Below, piece after piece: positions 1 to 5,638 of a DNA stretch of 5,638 bases. Source of the DNA: Chloroflexota bacterium (GTDB lineage Bacteria; Chloroflexota; Ktedonobacteria; Ktedonobacterales; Ktedonobacteraceae); contig VBJK01000056.1 in assembly GCA_005879655.1 (NCBI GenBank), positions 1 to 5,638 on the forward strand, in the 5' to 3' direction. Numbering within the stretch: the first letter of the stretch is position 1; the number at the start of each line of letters is the position of its first letter. The translations under genes and the position numbers were made by a program. The notes under the pieces are model-generated. The model worked only from the letters and a program-made list of their open reading frames with translations. It did not search any database and was not told the DNA's origin.

Positions 1-650
1 GCATAAAACCCTGGTGAAGAGTTTACATTGTGAGCAGCTCAATCCCTACATCCAACTCGACGGGAGTCCGTTCTACATTGTACAGGAGAACCGGGAGTGG
101 GAGACGTTACGAGATCAAGAGGGCAACCCTTTACCGCGACGAGCAGGGGTCAGTTCCTTTGGTTTTGGAGGAGTCAATGCCCATGTCGTGCTTGAGGAAT
201 ATGTGTCCAAGCCGACAGGACAACCAGCGCAAAGCTTGCTGCCCCGTCCTGCCCTGATCGTGCTCTCTGCCAGGAACGAAGAGCGATTGCACGAGCAGGT
301 GCGGCAATTGCTGGCCTGGCTGCAAACTGGCATGCCCAGCGCAATGAATTGCTCAGCTACGGACGTGGCCTATACGCTGCAAGTGGGACGTGAGGCGATG
401 GAGGAACGATTGGCGCTACAGGTCAGTTCGCTCGTGGAACTTGAGGAAAAGTTGCAGCACTATCTGCAAGAGCCACGGGAGACTGGTGACTGGTATCGGG
501 GGCAAGTGAGACAACATAAAGAGATCGTGGCACTCTTCGGTACTGGTGAGGAACTGCAAGAGACGGTGAGCAAATGGGTCCAAAGCGGCCAGTATGAGAA
601 ACTGCTCTCATGGTGGGTCAAGGGAGGAAGTCTGGACTGGAAACTGCTCT
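1..650 (+). repeat. Direct repeat copy 1: KS tail plus post-KS linker
   Basis: This stretch aligns without gaps to 4711-5360, an offset of exactly 4,710 bp. By hand count, bases 1-420 differ at 50 positions (about 88% identity). Bases 241-420 differ at only 9, and 302-352 is an unbroken 51-base match. Homology becomes weaker after about base 420 and is lost as a gapless alignment after about 650. This is an internal module duplication within one gene, not a mobile element. Confidence 0.92.
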
Positions 651-3600
651 ATACCGTTGCAACCGAACAGGAGCAGGCTTTCCCGACACCGCTGGCAGCC
701 AGACTGCCGCGTCGGATCAGCCTGCCGACCTATCCATTTGCTCAGCAACGCTACTGGATTGCGGCAACCTCCGCTGGAACATGCAAGGGCTGTGGCCAGT
801 CTGCTTGCACCTGTTCGCCGTCAGCAAGCGCGCCAACACTCAACTCACCTGCCATGCTCCATCCGCTGGTGCAACGCAACATCTCCACCTTGTGGGAGCA
901 GCAGTTCAGCTCCACCTTTCACGGTAACGAGTTTTTCCTGGCTGATCATGTGATCATGGGGGAGCGCATCATGCCCGGAGTGGCTCATCTGGAGATGGCT
1001 TACACCGCTGTCAGAGAAGCCCTCGGTCTTGCTCACTCACCTGAGCCTCGCGAACTACGCCTCAATCATGTGGTGTGGGTCCGTCCACTCATCGTGGGGC
1101 AAGATCCCGTCACGGTCCACATGACGCTGCACCCACAAGACAATGGCAGCATTGCCTTTGCCATCAGTCGTGCAGCACAAGCAGAGGACAATGACACACA
1201 GTGGCTCTACAGTCAGGGTCAGGCCGTGTTCAGTGCAGAGACATTGGCAGACAGGCAACGGCTCGATTTGCCTGAGATACAGACGCGCTGCCAGCATGAA
1301 CTCGCTGTTGCATCCTGCTACCAGCGCTATCGCGACTCCGGCTTCAACCACGGACCAGCCTATCAGGGCATCGAGCAGTTGCTTGTAGGAGAAGGTGAGG
1401 TGCTGGCTCGTCTGCGCTTACCGGCAACGGTCGCCCACACTGCTACCGACTTTGTGCTGCACCCCAGCTTGCTAGATTCCGCCTTGCAGGCCAGTATCGG
1501 CTTATGGTTCTTGCAATCTGCTACCAACGCACACCAACCGCACATCCCCTTTGCACTAGAGCAACTCTCCATCGTAGGTGAGATCAAAGCCTCCGGCTGG
1601 GCCTGGGTGCGCCAGCGCACTGCAAGTGCAACGGGCCAGGTCTTCGATATCGCCGTCTGTGACGATGAGGGCTACGTCGGATTGCATCTGCGTGGCTTGC
1701 GTGCCCGTGAGCTTGCGGGCAGTCTGGATCAGACGCGCACGGTCTTGCTGACCCCTGGCTGGAAAGAAGAGGCTATCAGCAGCATTGCCCCATCAGAGCC
1801 AGTCCCGCCGCTGGCTCGACAGCTGGTTCTCTTGTGTGACTTGGCAAAGATCGACGCGTCACGTTTGCAAGCAGAGCTTGTGCGCAGTGGGCACTGTCCT
1901 GAAGTGAACGTGCGTCATCTCTCACTCTCAGCAGCGCTGCGGCAAGAGCGTTTTCAAGATGCTGTTGTGCAACTGATCCAAGCGCTTCAACAGCTCTGGG
2001 ACAAGGGAGCCTGCTCCCCTGGAGCACAGGGACTGATACTGGTACAGGTAGTCGTCGTCCACGGGCAGCAACCATCCTTGCTGCAAGCTCTCGCAGGCGT
2101 GCTCAAGACGGCCCAACACGAATATCGGCAGCTCATCGCACAGCTCATCGAAGCCGAAGAGGAGCCGGAGCAAAGAACGTTGCTCACCTGGCTTCAGGAC
2201 AATCAGCATACGCCGCAGCATACGCACATCAGCTATCGAGAGCACAAACGCTGCATCGTTGAGTGGCAGGAGCAGCACGAGCGGTCTGTCTCGGCAGCTA
2301 GCCCATGGAAAGAGGGGGGATGCTATCTGATCACAGGAGGAGCAGGAGGATTAGCCCGCCTCTTTGTGCAAGAGATCGCCAAGCAGGTCAAGAGAGCCAC
2401 TCTCGTACTGGTCGGTCGCTCACCGCTGTCAGCAGAGCAGCGAGCCACGCTAGAGCGAGCAGCAACCTCAGCACTCCACATCGACTACCAGCAGGTAGAC
2501 GTGAGCGATGGGCCAGCGGTGCATGGCCTCATGCAGAGAGTCATACAGCACTACGGGCACCTTGATGGCATTCTCCATGCCGCTGGTGTGCTTCGTGACA
2601 GCCTGTTGCTCAACAAGACGGCACAGGACGTGCAGGCCGTACTAGCTCCCAAAGTTGCAGGAGTCGAACACCTGGATGAGGCAAGTAAAGACCTGCCCCT
2701 GGACTTCTTCGTCCTGTGTTCATCCCTTGCAGCAGTGGCGGGCAATGTAGGACAAGCTGACTACGCAGCCGCCAATGCCTATCTAGACGCTTTTGCCCAC
2801 GCACGAGCCGGCAGGGTTGTAGCCGGAGAACGTCGGGGGACAACCGTCTCGTTCAACTGGCCGCTCTGGCAAGAGGCTGGCATGCAGATTGCAGCGGGGA
2901 GCAGAGAGATGATGCGAAAGCAGTTGGGGGCAGAGGCGCTAGGGACAGAGATGGGAATGCAAGCCTTCTCTCAAGCTCTGTCCTTGGGGCAAGCGCAGGT
3001 TCTCGTGCTGCATGGCCACATCGAGCGCATCAAGCAGCGGTTGTGGCCCCGGTCCTTACAGCAACCCATACAAACTGTGGCAGTTGAGAGCACCGCAACG
3101 CCTCAATATGAGATAGCGCTGCACAGGCTACGCGAGGCACTCTTGCAGAGAGTATCGCGTATGGCCAAAGTCCAGGTTGACCGGATCAATGCAGAGACAG
3201 AACTTGCAGAATATGGCTTTGATTCGATCACGTTTACCGAGCTGGCTAATCATCTCAATCAGAGCTATCAACTGGATCTGACCGCCCCGCTCTTTTTCGA
3301 GTATTCCACTATCGAAAGCCTGGCCCGCTATTTGCAAGCCACTTATGCCACAGTCCTTGCATCCCATTTTGCACCTTCGCCCCCCCCTACCCCCCCAGGG
3401 CACCCACAAGGGGTGCCCCTCCAATGGAACGGACACCCCTCGCAACCTGATCGTCCCATTGGAGGGGCACCCCTTGTGGGTGCCCTGGGGGTGGGTGGGG
3501 GGCTTATTTCACCCGTATTGGCCCTGGCAGGGGGGCGTACCCGCCTTGCGCGTTCATTCGTGCAACAAGTGTCAGCCCCTCTCGCGTCGGCAAGAGCCGA

Positions 3601-5638
3601 ACCCATAGCCATAATCGGCATAAGCGGTAGCTTCCCACAAGCTCCCGACATAGAGAGCTTCTGGGAGAATCTGCTGACAGGCCGGGACTGCATTAGCGAA
3701 ATACCCGACGAACGTTGGGATTGGCAGAGCTATTTCGGCAATACTGCAACGCAGGCCAATAAGACCAACATCAAATGGGCTGGCATAATGGAAGACATTG
3801 AGCTGTTTGATCCGCTCTTCTTCGGTATCTCTGCCCGCGAAGCCGAGCAAATGGACCCACAGCAACGGCTCCTAATGATGTATGTGTGGAAGGCCATTGA
3901 GGATGCTGGCTACTCCGCAAGTAGCCTCTCAGGAAGCAATACCGCGCTGTTTGTGGGCACAGCCAGTAGTGGCTACGGTGAACGCATCTCCCGCGCACAC
4001 ATGGCAATCGAAGGCTATTCTTCCACTGGCCAAGTAGCATCCGTGGGACCCAATCGCATGAGCTACTTTCTCAACCTGCACGGACCCAGTGAGCCGATTG
4101 AAACCGCCTGCTCTAGCTCCCTGATCGCCATCCACCGGGGCGTCAGTGCCCTAGAAAGTGATCAATGCAGCATGGCTATCGTGGGCGGCGTCAACACCCT
4201 GGTCTCCCCCGAAATGCACATCAGTTTCAGTAAGGCGGGCATGCTCTCGGAGGATGGACGCTGCAAGACCTTCTCAGCCTCAGCCAATGGCTATGTGCGC
4301 GGTGAGGGCGTGGGCATGCTCGTGCTCAAAAAGCTCTCGGAAGCAGAGCAAGCTGGCGATCACATTTATGGTGTCATTCGCGCCAGTAGCGAAAATCATG
4401 GCGGACGCGCCAGCTCGCTCACGGCCCCCAATCCCAGAGCACAGGCCGATCTGTTGGTGACAGCCTACCGCAAGGCTGGGATCGATCCTGCCACCGTGGG
4501 TTACATTGAGGCGCACGGCACCGGAACACCCCTTGGAGATCCCATCGAGATCAATGGACTCAAGACAGCCTGGAGCCTACTCGCACAGACGCCGGGGCAG
4601 GGTACTCTGCCAACGGCAAGCTGTGGCATTGGCTCAGTCAAGAGTAATATTGGCCACCTGGAGCTGGCGGCTGGTATCGCCGGGGTAATCAAAGTCTTAC
4701 TACAAATGCAGCATAAAACCCTGGTGAAGAGTTTACATTGTGAACAGCTCAATCCCTACATTCAACTCGATGGGACTCCGTTCTACATTGTACAGGAAAA
4801 TGTCGCCTGGGATGCCTTACGTGATCAAGATGGTAATCCCTTACCACGACGAGCAGGGGTCAGCTCGTTTGGCTTTGGCGGGGCCAATGCCCATGTCGTA
4901 CTTGAGGAATATGTGCCTAAGCCCATGGGGAAGCCTGCACAAAGTCTGTCGCCCCGTCCTGCCCTGATCGTGCTCTCTGCTAAGAACGAAGAGCGACTGC
5001 ACGAGCAGGTACGGCAATTGCTGGCCTGGCTGCAAACTGGCATGCCCAGCGCAATGAATTGCGCAGCTACGGACGTGGCCTATACGCTGCAAGTGGGACG
5101 CGAGGCCATGGAGGAACGATTGGCCCTCCAGGTCAGTTCCCTGGCTGAACTCAGCGAGCTATTGGGCCGCTATCTGCAAGATCCACGGCAGGCTGGCAAC
5201 TGGTATCGCGGACAGGTCAGACAACACAAAGAGACGATAACACTCTTTAGTACCGATGAAGAATTACAAGAAGCCGTCAGCAAATGGCTCCAACGTGGCA
5301 AGTATGAGAAACTACTCTCGTGGTGGGTTAAGGGACTCAAGATCTCCTGGCAGCACTTGTATGGAGAACATCAGCCGCGCCGGATCAGTCTGCCAACTTA
5401 TCCGTTTATGCAAGAGCGCTATTGGGTGGACGAGGTTGCAGCTCAGCCGCGTACACCTCTGGTGCAAGCCCAGCCGTGGGGTAAGCCCGCCCGCGGGGCA
5501 AGCCCGCAGGCTACAACAATCAGGGGCAAGCCAACCTTGCGAGAGGCACATCCATTGCAGACGACCACACCATCAATGGCGCAGACCACATTGCTCATAC
5601 CCGGCTGGAAAGAAGTGAGCATCCCATCATCTAGTTTA
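1..5638 (+). CDS. Type I modular polyketide synthase, trans-AT type, internal fragment (both ends open)
   Basis: One frame beginning at base 2 stays open to base 5638 (1,879 codons) without a stop. Its translation shows, in order, KS C-terminus, flanking linker, DH, KR, ACP, complete KS, flanking linker and the start of a further KR region. These megasynthases are cytosolic assembly lines that build a polyketide on phosphopantetheine arms by decarboxylative condensation and stepwise beta-carbon processing. No acyltransferase lies between either KS and the following domain, and no GHSxG acyltransferase motif was seen, so the acyltransferase is expected to be a separate protein (trans-AT class). 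Catalytic residues of DH, KR, ACP and the full KS are all present, so this looks like a working gene. The start codon, stop codon, promoter and product lie outside the window. The PKS call is very secure, the trans-AT assignment strong, and the final compound cannot be predicted. Confidence 0.97.
2..202 (+). other. Ketosynthase C-terminal end (upstream module, KS-A)
   Basis: The first 67 residues are the tail of a ketosynthase whose body, including the Cys-His-His active site, lies upstream of the window. The diagnostic piece is the terminal motif SSFGFGGVNAHVVLEE (residues about 48-63), the conserved glycine-rich strand and NAHVVLEE ending of KS domains. It aligns without gaps to the tail of the complete KS later in the window (4712-4912). 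Near the end of the motif, KS-A reads FGFGGVNAH where the second copy reads FGFGGANAH, a mild change at a usually small residue. This KS accepts the upstream chain and starts the KS-DH-KR-ACP module that follows. Confidence 0.93.
203..760 (+). other. Post-KS flanking subdomain and linker (module A), ending in LPTYPFAQQRYW
   Basis: After the KS tail comes the flanking linker, starting with RPALIVLSARNEERLHEQ (residues about 82-99), the typical opening of the KS-associated C-terminal domain. It ends with RRISLPTYPFAQQRYW (about residues 237-252; LPTYPF at bases 722-739). In cis-AT systems an AT would lie between such elements. Here nothing of AT size is present, and the linker passes directly to a DH. 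In trans-AT synthases this linker is thought to help dock the free acyltransferase. Compared with the second copy (4913-5425) it carries about 14 extra codons just before RRISLPTYPF (around bases 650-709). The rest is strongly conserved between copies. Confidence 0.88.
854..1720 (+). other. Dehydratase domain (DH)
   Basis: This double-hotdog dehydratase removes water from the beta-hydroxyacyl-ACP made by the KR in the same module, giving an enoyl chain. It opens at HPLVQRN (residue 287 on). The catalytic motif HxxxGxxxxP is intact as HVIMGERIMP, with His316 (bases 947-949), Gly320 and Pro325. The second-half motif appears as GFNHGPAYQ (residues 447-455), where the usual YGP is HGP. The catalytic aspartate motif is intact as HPSLLDSALQ, with Asp492 (bases 1475-1477) and Gln496. 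The length of about 290 residues is normal. All key residues are present, so it is predicted active, with a KR downstream to supply its substrate. The DH end is estimated from the LHLRGLRARE strand. Confidence 0.93.
1742..3025 (+). other. Ketoreductase domain (KR) with N-terminal structural subdomain, predicted B-type
   Basis: This NADPH-dependent SDR-fold domain reduces the beta-keto group on the ACP-bound chain. The structural half begins at VLLTPGWKEE (bases 1742-1771). The catalytic half starts at CYLITGGAGGLA (residues 774-785). The catalytic set is complete and correctly spaced: Lys884 (2651-2653), Ser908 (2723-2725), Tyr921 (2762-2764, in QADYAAANAYLD) and Asn925. The stereochemical motif reads Leu864-Arg865-Asp866, keeping the final Asp of the LDD motif, and there is no Trp eight residues before the Tyr. 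Both points favour B-type reduction. FNWPLWQEAGM (bases around 2855-2887) matches the usual NWPLW segment of trans-AT KRs. One oddity is that the last Gly of the Rossmann loop is Ala785. Domain limits are approximate. Confidence 0.93.
3101..3346 (+). other. Acyl carrier protein domain (ACP)
   Basis: About 80 residues form a standard four-helix carrier domain. The phosphopantetheine attachment motif is EYGFDSITFTEL, with Ser1075 (bases 3224-3226) as the serine modified by a phosphopantetheinyl transferase. The GFDSI form of the motif is common in trans-AT PKS carriers. The following LFFEYSTIESLARYL matches helix III and the end of the domain. It holds the growing chain while the DH and KR of this module act, then passes it to the KS at 3599. 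A single ACP is present, not a tandem pair. The N-terminal limit is estimated. Confidence 0.94.
3392..3491. repeat. Perfect 36-bp inverted repeat with 28-nt loop inside the PKS coding frame
   Basis: The left arm 3392-3427 is the exact reverse complement of the right arm 3456-3491 (36 of 36 pairs), separated by 3428-3455. Outside the perfect arms the symmetry continues imperfectly as C-runs on the left (3380-3396) against G-runs on the right (3487-3502), so the whole element may span about 3379-3503. Each arm also contains its own small hairpin: GGGCACCC at 3398-3405 pairs with GGGTGCCC at 3411-3418, with a matching pair in the right arm. The DNA could form a cruciform and the mRNA a very stable hairpin. 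The design resembles palindromic repeat elements known to sit inside bacterial ORFs. Its family and copy number cannot be told from this window. Confidence 0.95.
3478..3502 (+). other. Candidate G-quadruplex motif in the right arm
   Basis: Four guanine runs lie close together: 3478-3480 (3 G), 3487-3491 (5 G), 3493-3495 (3 G) and 3497-3502 (6 G), with connecting loops of 6, 1 and 1 bases. This fits the usual G3+ N1-7 rule for intramolecular quadruplexes, on the coding strand and so in the mRNA. The C-rich left arm gives a comparable G-rich pattern on the minus strand. Folding is an inference and would compete with the hairpin. Confidence 0.6.
3599..4912 (+). other. Ketosynthase domain (KS-B), complete
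   Basis: This condensing enzyme takes the chain from the upstream module and extends it with a malonyl unit on its own ACP. It starts at EPIAIIGISGSFP (residue 1200) and ends at NAHVVLEEY, about 438 residues, the usual size. The active-site Cys1370 lies in ETACSSSL (codon 4109-4111). The two catalytic histidines are His1505 in EAHGTGTPLGDP (4514-4516) and His1552 in KSNIGHLELAAG (4655-4657), with the conserved Lys1547 before it. The motif REAEQMDPQQRLLMMYVWKAIEDAGYS and the segment SENHGGRASSLTAPNP are characteristic of trans-AT KS domains. All catalytic residues are present, so it is predicted to be an elongating KS, not a non-elongating one. It follows a KS-DH-KR-ACP module, so it should receive an alpha,beta-unsaturated chain. 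Confidence 0.97.
4711..5360 (+). repeat. Direct repeat copy 2: KS tail plus post-KS linker
   Basis: This is the partner of the repeat at 1-650, with the 51-base exact match at 5012-5062. The offset is 1,570 codons, so both copies are in the same reading frame. The differences are unevenly spread, with a nearly identical patch (4951-5130) next to more diverged stretches (4781-4950), a mosaic pattern typical of recombination between PKS modules. Confidence 0.92.
4913..5425 (+). other. Post-KS flanking subdomain and linker (module B), ending in LPTYPFMQERYW
   Basis: This is a second copy of the flanking linker seen at 203-760. It has the same opening (RPALIVLSAKNEERLHEQ), the same core (TDVAYTLQVGREAMEERL) and the same ending RRISLPTYPFMQERYW (LPTYPF at 5390-5407). 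It is about 14 codons shorter than the first copy just before the LPTYPF motif. Again no acyltransferase follows, supporting trans loading of the extender unit. Confidence 0.88.
5426..5590 (+). other. Low-complexity joining segment in place of a DH
   Basis: About 55 codons rich in Pro, Ala, Gln and Thr join the module B linker to the next domain. There is no DH catalytic motif (HxxxGxxxxP or DxxxQ). At the corresponding place in module A a full dehydratase of roughly 290 residues begins. The middle of the segment is a GC-rich repeat patch (5481-5532), translated roughly as GKPARGASPQATTIRGKP. A short HPL at 5549-5557 recalls the HPL that opens the module A DH, but three residues prove little. 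Confidence 0.7.
5483..5532. repeat. Small GC-rich repeat patch in the coding linker
   Basis: AAGCCCGC occurs at 5483-5490 and again at 5500-5507, and GGGGCAAGCC occurs at 5495-5504 and again at 5523-5532. Between the first pair lies the palindrome CCCGCGGG (5490-5497). The base composition is sharply more GC-rich than the surrounding linker. This looks like a fragment of an interspersed GC-rich repeat read in frame. Whether it belongs to a dispersed family cannot be seen here. Confidence 0.5.
5591..5638 (+). other. Start of next ketoreductase structural subdomain (partial)
   Basis: The last 16 residues read LLIPGWKEVSIPSSSL. They match the opening of the KR structural subdomain in module A (VLLTPGWKEEAISSIAP, from base 1742), sharing PGWKE (5600-5614). 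In that module the segment comes after the DH, whereas here it follows the post-KS linker almost directly. This implies a KS-KR arrangement in module B, which would leave a beta-hydroxyl unless a DH lies elsewhere. Only a short match is available and the domain continues beyond the window. Confidence 0.65.

Larger units (their letters stand above)
3347..3598 (+). other. ACP-KS interdomain linker, Pro/Gly-rich, carrying an inverted-repeat insertion
   Basis: This is an 84-codon linker joining the ACP to the next KS. Its first half is proline-rich (SPPPTPPGHPQG, from about base 3377) and its second half glycine-rich (GGAPLVGALGVGGG, about 3461-3502). This composition comes from a long inverted repeat in the DNA, not from a recognisable domain. 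The last part (LARSFVQQVSAPLASARA, about 3545-3598) looks like an ordinary linker. The reading frame is uninterrupted throughout. No functional motif is recognised. Confidence 0.85.

Noticed and set aside
594..953. Forward ORF of 119 codons in another frame
   Set aside because: It overlaps the post-KS linker and the DH start in a shifted frame. The PKS frame shows clear family motifs here and this one does not.
1928..2278. Reverse-strand ORF of 116 codons rich in Leu
   Set aside because: It is opposite the KR structural subdomain and is a shadow of its Gln/Leu-rich coding. No independent evidence for a gene was found.
3392..3491. The inverted repeat as a transcription terminator or gene boundary
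   Set aside because: It sits inside an uninterrupted coding frame between ACP and KS, and no T-run follows the right arm.
3343..3693. Reverse-strand ORF of 116 codons crossing the repeat
   Set aside because: It is antisense to the linker and the KS start and has no recognisable domain. Its composition just reflects the GC-rich repeat.
4711..5360. The long direct repeat as an insertion sequence or transposon
   Set aside because: It encodes the KS tail and linker in the same frame as the rest of the synthase, with no transposase or terminal repeats. Module duplication explains it.
1..5638. CRISPR array, tRNA or rRNA
   Set aside because: No regularly spaced short repeats and no RNA gene signature were seen; the entire window is protein coding.

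Overview
The whole window is the interior of one very large gene. Forward frame 2 (first full codon at base 2, last at 5636-5638) is open for 1,879 codons, with neither start nor stop, and it encodes a type I modular polyketide synthase (PKS). Every other ORF on either strand is short, overlaps this frame and has no recognisable product. There is no acyltransferase between either ketosynthase and the next domain: both post-KS linkers run through a LPTYPF..RYW motif straight into processing domains. This is the layout of a trans-AT PKS, in which a separate acyltransferase loads malonyl units.

Domain order: C-terminal end of a first ketosynthase (2-202); its post-KS flanking linker (203-760); dehydratase (854-1720); ketoreductase with its N-terminal structural subdomain (1742-3025); acyl carrier protein (3101-3346); an unusual ACP-KS linker (3347-3598); a complete second ketosynthase (3599-4912); its flanking linker (4913-5425); a low-complexity joining segment (5426-5590); and the first residues of what looks like the next ketoreductase structural subdomain (5591-5638). 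The first module is therefore KS-DH-KR-ACP, predicted to extend the chain and leave an alpha,beta double bond. The second appears to go from KS directly to KR without a DH, which would leave a beta-hydroxyl. Residue numbers in the entries count from the codon at bases 2-4.

Two things stand out beyond the enzyme itself. First, the ACP-KS linker contains a perfect 36-bp inverted repeat (3392-3427 / 3456-3491, 28-nt loop), with nested hairpins, C-runs and a G-quadruplex-type motif, all read through in frame. This looks like a palindromic repeat element lodged in a tolerant interdomain linker. A second, smaller GC-rich repeat patch lies in the joining segment at 5481-5532. Second, the KS tail plus post-KS linker occurs twice, exactly 4,710 bp (1,570 codons) apart, with patchy identity that rises to about 95% over 180 bp. 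This suggests module duplication followed by recombination or gene conversion.

The organism cannot be fixed from this window. Moderately high GC, a large trans-AT PKS and GC-rich palindromic repeats invading coding linkers would fit a large-genome, metabolite-rich bacterium such as a Ktedonobacteria-type Chloroflexota, but that is a guess.
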